This document shows positions 8,656 to 17,253 of a DNA stretch of 64,000 bases, piece after piece. Source of the DNA: Streptomyces vilmorinianum (GTDB lineage Bacteria > Actinomycetota > Actinomycetes > Streptomycetales > Streptomycetaceae); the NCBI RefSeq assembly GCF_005517195.1, contig NZ_CP040244.1, forward strand, positions 6,962,001 to 7,026,000, in the 5' to 3' direction. A program made the position numbers and the translations under genes. Positions within the stretch are counted from its first letter, which is position 1. Each line of letters opens with the position of its first letter. The notes under the pieces are model-generated. The model did not search any database and was not told where the DNA came from. It saw only the letters and a program-made list of their open reading frames with translations.

Positions 8656-10887
8656 TTGAGTTCCATACGTACCACCCGCCGCCTCGCCGCGACGATCACG
8701 GCCGTCCTCGCCGTCACGGCGGGCACCCTGGCGGCCGGACCGGCCGTCGCCGCACCGGGCACCGAGGGTGCGGTCCTGCCGGCCTCGGCGACGGACCAGC
8801 AGGACGTGATCGAGTTCCCGAAGGACGCCCACATCACCTTCGCGGGCCGCACCGGCTTTCTGACGCGGTCGTGGGCGTCCAACGAGTACCGGTGGACGAG
8901 GTTCTCGGACGGAGTCTCAACCGTTCTCTCGAACGTCAGAGTCATCGGCGTCCCCGGTACGGACCGCGTCGTCATCGACAACGCGGCGCGGGGTGGGTTC
9001 GCACTGAAGGACATGGCCACGGGATCGGACATCGTGGTCGTCCCACCCGAGAAGGTGGGCTACCCCGACGGATGGACCATCGGCGCCGCCGATTCCACGA
9101 TCCTTTCCGCGGTCTTCGACGGAAGCGGGGGCGAATACCTCCGGCTGTACAGCGTGATCGACGGCGCGGTGCAGCGGAGGACGGTGACCGGACTGCCCTC
9201 GGACGCCGACATCACGACGGGCGAAGCCGGCGCCGAGCCCGGCACGGCGAACGTGTCCTACTCGACCGGGACGAAGCGGCAGCAGGCCGTGGTGGACCTC
9301 GCGACCGCCACGGTCGTCGATATCCGCGATCTCCCGGCATCGGGTTCGACCGTCGTGATCGACTCCGCCGAGTCGGAGACCCACAGGGCCTGGGCGGAGA
9401 AGGCACCCTCTTCCTGGGACACGACGGTGGTCGTCGTCGAACGGCAGACAGGCGCGACGCAGCGCCTGCCGCTGGGAGACATGTCCCGGCCCGCCGTCGG
9501 CCTCGCGGGTGACTGGGTGACATACGCGGAGCAGGGAGGGCTCGAGAGCTACGGACCGAACCCCCTGTACGTCCTGACCGCCCGTTCCCTCAAGGACGGA
9601 TCCACGCGCAAGCTCCTCGATCACGTCTCGTCCGAGGTCATGGCCCCCGACGGCACGCAGCTGGTGCGCGGCGGCACGCTCGCCCAGGGCGAAGGCCTGT
9701 ACCGGATCGCGCCCAGCCCGGACGGCACTCCGGTCGCCACCCTCGTGGCGACCACCGGACAGCCGACGCAGGTGTCCCTGGTCCGGCACAACATCCCGAG
9801 CGTGATCGACCTCGACCGCAACAGCGGCGTGGTCAATCTGGACTGGGAACTGTCCCGGGTCAACGTGGACATGACGGTCATCGTGCGCCACGCGCGCACC
9901 GGAACGACGAACACGTTCTACCTGGCCCCTGCCCAGGATGCACTCGTCCGGCAACGAATCGCCCGGCTTCCGTGGGGCGACAACGCGTACAACGGCGACT
10001 ACACCTGGCAGATCAGCGCCCGGCCGCTCAACGGCATCGGGCCGACCCTGACCTCCTCCGGCACGTTCAAGGTCGTCCGGAAGGCCGCGCCGCACGACTA
10101 CAGCGACAACGGCTCGCCGGACGTGCTCCTGCGGGACTCGTCGGGCCGACTGACCCGTATCGGCTCCTCCTACTCCCCGTACATCGGCCAGTGGGTCGAG
10201 GTGGAGAAGAAGGTCATCGGCTCGGGCTGGGGCATCTACGACCAGATCGAGGCCGTGGGCAACATCGCCGGAGCCTCCGCCGGTGACCTGGTCGCCCGCG
10301 ACTCCTCCGGCGTCCTGTGGGAGTACCTGGGCAAGGGCGACGGCACCTTCGCCGGCCGCGTCAAGATCGGCGGGGGCTGGGGCGTCTACAACAAGATCAC
10401 CGGCGGCAGCGACCTCAACGGCGACGGCAAGTCCGACCTCCTCGCCACCGACAAGGCCGGTGACCTCTACCTCTACAAGGGCACCGGCAACTGGAGCGCA
10501 CCCTTCTCCACCCGCGTGAAGATCGGCTACGGCTGGGGCATCTACAACCAGATCACCGCTGTCGGCAACATCGCGGGCGGAGCCGCCGGAGACCTCGTCG
10601 CCCGCGACAAGGACGGCGTCCTCTGGCTCTACCTCGGCAACGGCGACGGCACCTTCGCCACCCGCATCAAGATCGGCGGCGGCTGGAACACGTACACCCA
10701 CCTCATCGGCATCGGCGACGCCGACCGCGACGGCCGCCCCGACCTCTACGCGTACACGCCCGGCGACAGCTACACCATGGGCACCGGGTACCTGTACAGG
10801 GGCACCGGCAACTGGAGCGCCCCCTTCCGGGGGAGGGAGCTCACAGGAGTGGACGGCCAGCTGAAGGGGAACCCCGCCGTCGCCTGA
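8656..10887 (+). CDS. Secreted FG-GAP repeat protein, array member 2
   Basis: 743 residues from TTG 8656, just after AGGGAGAG. The signal peptide (RRLAATITAVLAVTAGTLAA...) ends at AVAA. The plan is the same as in its upstream neighbour: N-terminal domain with YRWTRFSDG and WVTYAEQ, signature RGGTLAQGEGLYRI, Ig-like TWQISARPLNGIGP, then FG-GAP repeats beginning DNGSPDVLLRD and ending DRDGRPDLYAY. Only 39 bp separate it from member 1, so the two are probably co-transcribed. The C-terminal repeats are almost identical to member 1, whereas the N-terminal halves are much more diverged. Confidence 0.82.
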   Translation: MSSIRTTRRLAATITAVLAVTAGTLAAGPAVAAPGTEGAVLPASATDQQDVIEFPKDAHITFAGRTGFLTRSWASNEYRWTRFSDGVSTVLSNVRVIGVPGTDRVVIDNAARGGFALKDMATGSDIVVVPPEKVGYPDGWTIGAADSTILSAVFDGSGGEYLRLYSVIDGAVQRRTVTGLPSDADITTGEAGAEPGTANVSYSTGTKRQQAVVDLATATVVDIRDLPASGSTVVIDSAESETHRAWAEKAPSSWDTTVVVVERQTGATQRLPLGDMSRPAVGLAGDWVTYAEQGGLESYGPNPLYVLTARSLKDGSTRKLLDHVSSEVMAPDGTQLVRGGTLAQGEGLYRIAPSPDGTPVATLVATTGQPTQVSLVRHNIPSVIDLDRNSGVVNLDWELSRVNVDMTVIVRHARTGTTNTFYLAPAQDALVRQRIARLPWGDNAYNGDYTWQISARPLNGIGPTLTSSGTFKVVRKAAPHDYSDNGSPDVLLRDSSGRLTRIGSSYSPYIGQWVEVEKKVIGSGWGIYDQIEAVGNIAGASAGDLVARDSSGVLWEYLGKGDGTFAGRVKIGGGWGVYNKITGGSDLNGDGKSDLLATDKAGDLYLYKGTGNWSAPFSTRVKIGYGWGIYNQITAVGNIAGGAAGDLVARDKDGVLWLYLGNGDGTFATRIKIGGGWNTYTHLIGIGDADRDGRPDLYAYTPGDSYTMGTGYLYRGTGNWSAPFRGRELTGVDGQLKGNPAVA
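10216..10752. repeat. Direct repeat, copy 2 (FG-GAP coding tract)
   Basis: Partner of the 7954-8490 tract at a constant offset of 2262 bp. The differences cluster in three short patches (for example around 10450 and 10505), which looks like conversion tracts. Confidence 0.85.
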
Positions 10888-10933
10888 TCGACTGCCGAAC
10901 AGTCGTACAACCTTCCTCCCCGATCATGAGTCT

Positions 10934-10963
10934 GACCGGGCGTGGCGCATGTCGCGCCCGGTC
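10934..10963 (+). terminator. Hairpin between array members 2 and 3
   Basis: GACCGGGCG (10934-10942) pairs with CGCCCGGTC (10955-10963), followed by TTCTCT. It lies after the stop of member 2 and only a few bases before the GGGGGAGA site of member 3. It may terminate transcription from member 2 or act as a leader structure on member 3. Confidence 0.5.
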
Positions 10964-10984
10964 TTCTCTGGGGGAGAAACACTC

Positions 10985-13297
10985 TTGTCCACCGAACGAG
11001 CCGCCACTCGCCGCCACCTCGCCGCGGCCGTCACCGCCGTTCTCGCCGTCACTCTCGGCACCCTCGTCGCGGCTCCCGCGACCGCCGCCCCCACGTCCGC
11101 TGCCGCCTCCGCGGAGCAGCAGGCCGAGCAGCAGGCCGAGCAGCAGGCCGCCGTCCCGTACCCCGTGGGCGCGAGTGCCGTCGCCGCCGCAGGTACGACC
11201 GGGTTCCTGACCCGTGGCTCGTACGAGAAGCCGGAGCTCCGCTGGACCCGGTACGCGGACGGCACCTCGACCGTCCTCTCGTCGACCTCCGACTACGGCG
11301 TCGACGGGACTGGTTCCGACGTCGTCGTGGTGGGCGACGCGCCCGCCCCGTTCGAGTTCCGGGTCGTGAAGCTCCACGACATGGCGACCGGCGCCGCGCC
11401 CGTCGAGATCGACCTCGGCGCCCTCGGCGCCACCTATGTGAAGGCCGTGAGCCCGACATCGGTCCTCGCCCAGGTGGCCAAGGACGACGGTACGGCCGAA
11501 CTGCACCTGGTCGCGAAGAACGGCGACGCCGTGACCGACCACGAGGTCACCGGCCTCCCCGCCGACGCGCGCGACTTCTTCACCAACGCGCCTGCCCTGA
11601 ACGGCGCCGCCCTCGTCGGCTACGCCACGGGCCCCGCCGACACCGAGACGGGCGGCCGGGCCGTCGTGGACATCACCACCGGGGCGGCGATCGAGACGTA
11701 CGGGACACCCGAGCCGGGCTACCTCAGCGCCCCGCTCACCCTCTCCGCCACCCACGTGGCATGGACCGACTACAGCGCCGGCGATGTCAGCGTCGTCGCC
11801 GTCGAGCGGTCCACCGGGAAGGAGCAGCGGATCTCCCTCGGCCACCCCGAGGAGTTCCACGTCAATCTGGTGGGGAACTGGGTGACGTACGCCGCGCCGT
11901 CCAAGCTCACCGATGGCTGGGAGCCTCCCCTGCAGGCCGTCACGGCCAAGAACCTCACGACCGGGGCGACCGTCGAGCTCATGGACTACATGAGCTCCGC
12001 CGCCCCCGGCCCCGACGGGTCGCTGCTGGTGCGCGGCGGCACGGTCGCGCAGGGCGAGGGGCTCTACCGCCTCTCCGTCGGCGAGGGCGCCGCGCCCACC
12101 GCCGAACTCGTAGCGTCCACCGGGGAGCCGACGGCGCTCACCTACCTCGGCGCCCAGGTCCCGAGCGTGATCGACTTCGACCGCGACCGCGAGGTCGAAC
12201 TGCGGTGGCGGATGTCGCGCCTCAACGCCACCGTCCACCTCAAGCTGACCCACCAGCAGACCGGCCGGACCCTCTTCAGGACGATGGTGCTCGACCGCGA
12301 GTCGAGCGGTCAGTGGACCTTCGACGACCAGACCTTCGGCATCACGTGGCAGGGGAACCTCGACGACTTCTCCCCGACGGGCCAGTCGGCGTTCAACGGC
12401 GACTACACCTGGGAGTTCCGTGCGGTCCCGCGCAACGGCATCGGCCCGGAGCTGAAGCAGGCCGGTGCGTTCAAGGTCGTCCGCAAGCCCGCCGCGCACG
12501 ACTACAGCGACAACGGCTCCCCGGATCTGCTGGCGCGGGACAGCTCGGGCCGGCTGTGGCGCGTCGACACCAACTTCGACACGTACAAGAACCGGTTCAC
12601 GCCCACGCACGAGCGCCACGAGGCCGGCTACGGCTACCAGATCTACAACCGCATGGAGTCGGTCGGTGACGTCGCCGGTAGCAGCGCCGCCGACATGGTC
12701 GCCCGGGACAAGGACGGTGTCCTCTGGCTCTACCAGGGCACCGGCAGCTCGTCCTCGTACTACCCGTTCCAGAGCCGGGTGAGGGTCGGCGGCGGCTGGC
12801 AGATCTACGACAAGCTCACGGGCGGCAGCGACCTGACCGGCGACGGCCGGGCCGACCTGGTCGCCACCGACACCTCCGGCGGGCTCTACCTCTACAAGGG
12901 CACGGGGAACGCCTCCGCCCCCTTCGCGCCCCGCGTGAAGATCGGCTGGGGCTGGGGCATCTACAACCAGCTCACCGCCACCGGCAACATCGCCGGAGCC
13001 ACCGCCGGAGACCTCGTCGCCCGCGACAAGGACGGCGTCCTCTGGCTCTACCTCGGCAACGGCGACGGCACCTTCGCCAGCCGGGTCAAGATCGGCGGCG
13101 GCTGGAACGCGTACACCCATGTTGTCGGCATCGGCGACGGCGACAAGGACGGCCGCCCCGACCTCTACGCGTACGGCCCGAACAACTCCTCGTACTTCTA
13201 CGCCGGTACGGGCGACTGGCGCGCGCCGTTCACGACGCGCACGCCCACCGAGGTCCTCCTCGGCCACGAGGGCCCCTCGTACGACCACGTCTCCTGA
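10985..13297 (+). CDS. Secreted FG-GAP repeat protein, array member 3
   Basis: 770 residues if translation starts at TTG 10985, seven bases after GGGGGAGA. An ATG at 10949 lies inside the preceding hairpin and has no ribosome-binding site. The signal peptide (RRHLAAAVTAVLAVTLGTL...) ends near ATAA, followed by a short EQQA repeat. Signature RGGTVAQGEGLYRL, Ig-like YTWEFRAVPRNGIGP and FG-GAP units (DNGSPDLLARD, GDGRADLVATD, KDGRPDLYAY) follow the array plan. The first FG-GAP unit is about as diverged as the N-terminal half, but the later units match members 1 and 2 closely at DNA level. Confidence 0.82.
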   Translation: MSTERAATRRHLAAAVTAVLAVTLGTLVAAPATAAPTSAAASAEQQAEQQAEQQAAVPYPVGASAVAAAGTTGFLTRGSYEKPELRWTRYADGTSTVLSSTSDYGVDGTGSDVVVVGDAPAPFEFRVVKLHDMATGAAPVEIDLGALGATYVKAVSPTSVLAQVAKDDGTAELHLVAKNGDAVTDHEVTGLPADARDFFTNAPALNGAALVGYATGPADTETGGRAVVDITTGAAIETYGTPEPGYLSAPLTLSATHVAWTDYSAGDVSVVAVERSTGKEQRISLGHPEEFHVNLVGNWVTYAAPSKLTDGWEPPLQAVTAKNLTTGATVELMDYMSSAAPGPDGSLLVRGGTVAQGEGLYRLSVGEGAAPTAELVASTGEPTALTYLGAQVPSVIDFDRDREVELRWRMSRLNATVHLKLTHQQTGRTLFRTMVLDRESSGQWTFDDQTFGITWQGNLDDFSPTGQSAFNGDYTWEFRAVPRNGIGPELKQAGAFKVVRKPAAHDYSDNGSPDLLARDSSGRLWRVDTNFDTYKNRFTPTHERHEAGYGYQIYNRMESVGDVAGSSAADMVARDKDGVLWLYQGTGSSSSYYPFQSRVRVGGGWQIYDKLTGGSDLTGDGRADLVATDTSGGLYLYKGTGNASAPFAPRVKIGWGWGIYNQLTATGNIAGATAGDLVARDKDGVLWLYLGNGDGTFASRVKIGGGWNAYTHVVGIGDGDKDGRPDLYAYGPNNSSYFYAGTGDWRAPFTTRTPTEVLLGHEGPSYDHVS

Positions 13298-13329
13298 CAC
13301 ACACCGTCCCCCCAACGAAGGAACCGAAC

Positions 13330-15621
13330 GTGATCCAGACCCGCGTGCCGCGGCGCAGACTCGCCGCAGCCGTGACCGCCGTACTCGCCGTGACCGCCGG
13401 TGCGGCTCTCGCCACGGCACCCGCGATCGCCGCGACGCCCACCGCTGCCGTCACCGCGGACGCCGCACCCGCCGACGCGCAGGCGACCGCCGATGGCGTC
13501 ATCTCGATCTCCGGCGCCGACCGGATCCTCAGTGTCGGCCCGACCGGATTCCTCACCTCCGCGTTCAGAGACGGCTTCATGGGCGGCTGGGAGTACTTCT
13601 GGACAAGCACCGTGGACGGCACCCACACGGAACTCCCGGAGTGGTCCAGCGGGTACCGCGGCGGAAACGGTTCCGACACCGTCGTCGCCAAGGAGGATGG
13701 CACGTCCCGGTACCTGCTCCACGACATGTCGTCGCCGGGCAGCGCTCCCGCGGTCATCGAGCAGCCCGACACCCGGCTCTTCTGGAAGGGCGTGGTCGGC
13801 AGGACCCTCGTCTTCTCGTCCTGGGACAGCCAGACCCAGGTGGGCCAGCTCCGCCTGATCGGCGAGGGCAACCAGGCGGGCAGCGACCGGCAGGTGACCG
13901 GCCTCACGCCGAACTCGAGGGTCCAGAGCGTCGAGGCCCTGTCGGACAGCCAGGCGCTCGTCCGGTACATCTCGGCGGATGCCGACACCGACCGCTCCTA
14001 CCTCGCCGTCGTGGACGTCGCCACCGCCTCCGTCGTCGAGAAGCGCGAGGTGGGCGTGTCCGTGTACGACGCCGACATGGCCCTCTCCGGGGACCACTGG
14101 GTCTGGGTCGACACCCCGACGACCGCGAACGCCAAGCTGATGTACGCCTCCCGCGACGGTTCGGCGGGCGCGCCGGCCGTGGAGGCGGTCGACCTGGGCA
14201 ACTCCATCCGCCCGCACATCGGCGTCCTGGGCGACTGGGTGACGTACGCCACGCCGGGCGGCGACGTCGCCACGGAGCCGTCCGCGAAGTACGCGCTCAA
14301 CGCCGTCAGCCTCGTCGACAAGTCCACGGTCAAGCTCCTCGACCACGCCTCGTCCACCGTCCCCACCGCCGACGGCGCGCTCCTGGTGCGCGGCGGTACG
14401 GTCGCCCAGGGCGAAGGGGTCTACCGGATCGCGCTCGGGGCGGACGGCAAGCCCACCGCCACGCTCGTCGCGAGCACCGGCGAGCCGACCGCGCTCACGC
14501 TGTACACCGCGTCCACTCCCCCGGTCATCGACCTCGACAAGAACGACGGTCAGGCCCTGCTCCGCTGGGTGATCTCCCGGACGAACGCCCAGGGGTCCGT
14601 GACGGTACGTCATGTCGGCACGGGCCGCAGCGTGCGGTACGACTTCGCCCGGGCGGCCAGCTACGAGGGCAAGGGGTCCGTCGACTTCCGCTGGGACGGG
14701 CTCCTCCCCAACGCCGACAACACCAAGGAGTTCGCGCCCAGCGGTGACTACACCTGGGAGTTCTCCGCCACCCCGCTCAACGGCATCGGCCCGGACCTCA
14801 AGCAGACCGGCGCCTTCAAGGTCGCGCGCGCGGCCGGCGCGCACGACTACACCGACAACGGCAGCCCTGACCTGCTGACCCGTGACGCCTCCGGTGTGCT
14901 GTGGCGCGACGACACCGTCAAGGTGCCGTCCACGCCGGACGCGTACGCGACCGGACGGGTACGGATCGGCGGCGGCTGGCAGATCTACAACCAGCTGGAG
15001 GCCGTCGGCAACGTCGCCGGAGCCGGGGCCGGCGACCTGGTCGCCCGTGACGCCTCCGGTGTCCTGTGGCTGTACCTGGGCAAGGGCGACGGCACCTTCG
15101 CCACCCGCATCAAGGTCGGCGGCGGCTGGCAGGTCTACAACAAGATTACCGGCGGCAGCGACCTCGACGGCGACGGCAAGGCCGACCTCCTCGCCACCGA
15201 CACCTCCGGCGGCCTCTACCTCTACAAGGGCACGGGCAGCTGGAGCGCGCCCTTCGCGCCCCGCACGAAGATCGGATGGGGCTGGGGCATCTACAACCAG
15301 ATCACCGCCACCGGCGACATCGCCGGCTCCCCCGCCGGAGACCTCGTCGCCCGCGACAAGGACGGCGTCCTGTGGCTGTACGAGGGCACGGGCGACGGCT
15401 CCTACGCCCCTCGCGTGAGGATCGGCGCCGGCTGGGGCGTCTTCACCCACCTGGTCGGCATCGGCGACGCCGACCGCGACGGCCGCGCCGACCTCTACGC
15501 GGTCGGAGCCTCGGGCGACGCCAGGTTCTACGCGGGCACCGGCGACACCGCCGCCCCCTTCAAGCCCGGCGCGCCCTCGTCCCTGCACACGAACGTCGCA
15601 GGCCTCAACTCGGTGTTCTGA
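13330..15621 (+). CDS. Secreted FG-GAP repeat protein, array member 4
   Basis: 763 residues, start GTG 13330 after GAAGGAA. The signal peptide is RRRLAAAVTAVLAVTAG... with cleavage near AIAA. The N-terminal domain is the most diverged of the four (GGWEYFWTSTVDG, DWVTYATPGGD) but keeps RGGTVAQGEGVYRI and an Ig-like TWEFSATPLNGIGP. The FG-GAP units (DNGSPDLLTRD, GDGKADLLATD, DRDGRADLYAV) close the protein. Its 3' end overlaps the convergent ATPase gene by 17 bp. The four paralogues lie head to tail with 32-97 bp between genes and form one probable transcription unit. Confidence 0.82.
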   Translation: MIQTRVPRRRLAAAVTAVLAVTAGAALATAPAIAATPTAAVTADAAPADAQATADGVISISGADRILSVGPTGFLTSAFRDGFMGGWEYFWTSTVDGTHTELPEWSSGYRGGNGSDTVVAKEDGTSRYLLHDMSSPGSAPAVIEQPDTRLFWKGVVGRTLVFSSWDSQTQVGQLRLIGEGNQAGSDRQVTGLTPNSRVQSVEALSDSQALVRYISADADTDRSYLAVVDVATASVVEKREVGVSVYDADMALSGDHWVWVDTPTTANAKLMYASRDGSAGAPAVEAVDLGNSIRPHIGVLGDWVTYATPGGDVATEPSAKYALNAVSLVDKSTVKLLDHASSTVPTADGALLVRGGTVAQGEGVYRIALGADGKPTATLVASTGEPTALTLYTASTPPVIDLDKNDGQALLRWVISRTNAQGSVTVRHVGTGRSVRYDFARAASYEGKGSVDFRWDGLLPNADNTKEFAPSGDYTWEFSATPLNGIGPDLKQTGAFKVARAAGAHDYTDNGSPDLLTRDASGVLWRDDTVKVPSTPDAYATGRVRIGGGWQIYNQLEAVGNVAGAGAGDLVARDASGVLWLYLGKGDGTFATRIKVGGGWQVYNKITGGSDLDGDGKADLLATDTSGGLYLYKGTGSWSAPFAPRTKIGWGWGIYNQITATGDIAGSPAGDLVARDKDGVLWLYEGTGDGSYAPRVRIGAGWGVFTHLVGIGDADRDGRADLYAVGASGDARFYAGTGDTAAPFKPGAPSSLHTNVAGLNSVF

Positions 15622-16033
15622 CCGCCCGGCACGGGACGGTCGCCCAGACCGTCTTGCCGACACAGCGGGCCTTGACGCCCCAGGCGCTCGCGAGGGCGGA
15701 TACGAGCAGCAGCCCGTATCCGCCCTCGTCCCGTACAGCCACCGGAACGGGTTCCCGCTCGCCCCGCGTGTCGGAGACCTCGATCCGGACGTGGTCCTCG
15801 CCCCGCTCCATCCGCACCTCGAAGTCCCGCCCGGGCACCCGGCCGTGGGTGGCGGCGTTGTTCGCGAGCTCGGCGACGACCAGTGCGGCGGCGTCGGGAT
15901 CCGGCACGTCCCAGTCGTGGAGCTGCTGCACGGCGAGCAGCCGGGCGAGCCGGGCGCCGCGGCGGGTGGCCGACAGGCGGAGGACGAACTCACCGGTGAA
16001 CTCACCGGTTGGGGTGGCGTTTTCGGACTTCAT
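15605..16033 (-). CDS. RsbW-like ATP-binding protein (GHKL ATPase)
   Basis: 142 residues, start ATG 16033 (MKSENATPTGEF); longer in-frame forms run through the divergent promoter. The GHKL fold is clear: N-box VVAELANNAATHG, G1-like VSDTRGE and G2 GGYGLLLVSALASAWG. Such proteins are anti-sigma kinases or single-domain ATPases; in Streptomyces many sit beside WhiJ-like regulators, as here, divergent from the XRE gene. Its partner is not known. Confidence 0.88.
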   Translation of the reverse strand: MKSENATPTGEFTGEFVLRLSATRRGARLARLLAVQQLHDWDVPDPDAAALVVAELANNAATHGRVPGRDFEVRMERGEDHVRIEVSDTRGEREPVPVAVRDEGGYGLLLVSALASAWGVKARCVGKTVWATVPCRAVRTPS

Positions 16034-16124
16034 GGCCCCGAGCCTGGGCTGTCGGCCGTACGCTGACCAGCAGCGACGCCACGACGCTGAGTAACTGTAC
16101 GGGTACGCCAAGAAGGCGGTACGG

Positions 16125-16988
16125 ATGTCGGGGAACGAGGAGGAACGGCCGGAACGGCCGTCCGAAGTAGACGGTACGGCGCACTTGTTCAGTGCGCTGG
16201 GCAAACAGATCAAGGCGCTGCGGGGCAACGCGCGCATGAGCCAGGCCCAACTCGCGGAGGCCACGCACTGCAGCGAGGACCTGGTCTCGTCGGTGGAGCG
16301 CGGAGTACGGACGCCTCAGCCGGACTTCCTGCTGCGGGCGGACTCGGCGTTGGGCGCGGGCGGGGTGCTGGCAGCAGCGGTGGAGGACGTGCGGGAGGCA
16401 CTGGCGAGGGCGCGGACGCGGCACCCGGACTGGTTCCGGCGCTTTGCCGATGCGGAGGCGGAGGCGTTGGCATTGCACTACTACGCGGTGCAGGCCATGC
16501 CGGGCATTCTCCAAACGGAGTCGTACGCGCGGGCGGTCTTCAGGGAGCGTCGGCCGCTGTACGACGAGGAGACGGTCGAGAAGCGAGTGGCGGACCGGCT
16601 CGCCCGTCAGACGCTCTTCGACAAGTGGCCCGCGCCCACCATCAGTTTCGTGCTGGAGATGGCAGTCCTGAACCGCCCCATGGGTGGTCGCGAGGCATTC
16701 CGCGAGCAGCTGCGCCGCATCCTGGAGGTCGCCCGCCTTCGCACGGTCCACCTCCAGATCATGCCGACCGAACGCACGGAACATCCGTGCCTGGGTGGGT
16801 CGTTCACTCTCTTGACCCCGAAGGGGCGGCGCGAGGTGGCGTACACCGAGATCTACGGTCATGCCCGGCTGATCACCGACCCGGAGGAGGTACGTCAGTA
16901 CACCGAGCGCTATGGGATCATCCGGGCGCAGGCACTCACGCCCCACGAGTCCCTGGCGGCAATCGAGAAGATGCTGGGAGAGCTATGA
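16125..16988 (+). CDS. WhiJ-like XRE-family regulator with DUF5753 domain
   Basis: 287 residues. The N-terminal helix-turn-helix (LGKQIKALRGNARMSQAQLAEATHCSEDLVSSVERGVRTP) is followed by the DUF5753 domain: FRRFADAEAEALALHYYAVQ, MPGILQTESYARAVF, VADRLARQTLF, and IGVV-like strands up to LGGSFTLL and a C-terminal helix. This is the domain order of WhiJ-type developmental regulators. Its stop overlaps the start of the DUF397 gene (ATGA), so the two are translationally coupled and probably work as a pair. Confidence 0.9.
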   Translation: MSGNEEERPERPSEVDGTAHLFSALGKQIKALRGNARMSQAQLAEATHCSEDLVSSVERGVRTPQPDFLLRADSALGAGGVLAAAVEDVREALARARTRHPDWFRRFADAEAEALALHYYAVQAMPGILQTESYARAVFRERRPLYDEETVEKRVADRLARQTLFDKWPAPTISFVLEMAVLNRPMGGREAFREQLRRILEVARLRTVHLQIMPTERTEHPCLGGSFTLLTPKGRREVAYTEIYGHARLITDPEEVRQYTERYGIIRAQALTPHESLAAIEKMLGEL

Positions 16989-17227
16989 GCACCACGGAAC
17001 TGGCCTGGTTCAAGAGCAGCTACAGCGATGGCGAGGGCGGCGAGTGCATCGAAGTCGCCTACGACTGGCGCAAGTCCAGCTACAGCAGCGGCGAAGGCGG
17101 CGAGTGCGTCGAGGTCGCCGCCCACCCCACCACCGTCCACGTCCGCGACTCCAAGGTCCCGCAGGGCCCCCAGCTCGCCGTCGCTCCGGCCGCGTGGGCG
17201 TCGTTCGTGTCGTACGCCACCGTCTGA
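16985..17227 (+). CDS. DUF397 protein with tandemly duplicated motif
   Basis: 80 residues. DUF397 proteins are small partners encoded next to WhiJ-like XRE regulators and related to the BldB/AbaA family. The usual motif (W-x-KSSYS-x-GEGGECVEVA) occurs twice, WFKSSYSDGEGGECIEVA and WRKSSYSSGEGGECVEVA, followed by a single VHVRDSKVPQGPQL and the WASFVSY ending. Usual family length is about 60-75 residues; the extra copy explains the size. Both copies are also alike at DNA level, so the duplication looks internal and recent. Confidence 0.9.
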   Translation: MSTTELAWFKSSYSDGEGGECIEVAYDWRKSSYSSGEGGECVEVAAHPTTVHVRDSKVPQGPQLAVAPAAWASFVSYATV

Positions 17228-17253
17228 CGTACGTACGGGAGTGTGGCCACCGG

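Noticed and set aside
16985..17227. Calling the DUF397 protein BldB
   Set aside because: BldB is a related but distinct single-domain protein; the gene context is that of WhiJ paralogues.
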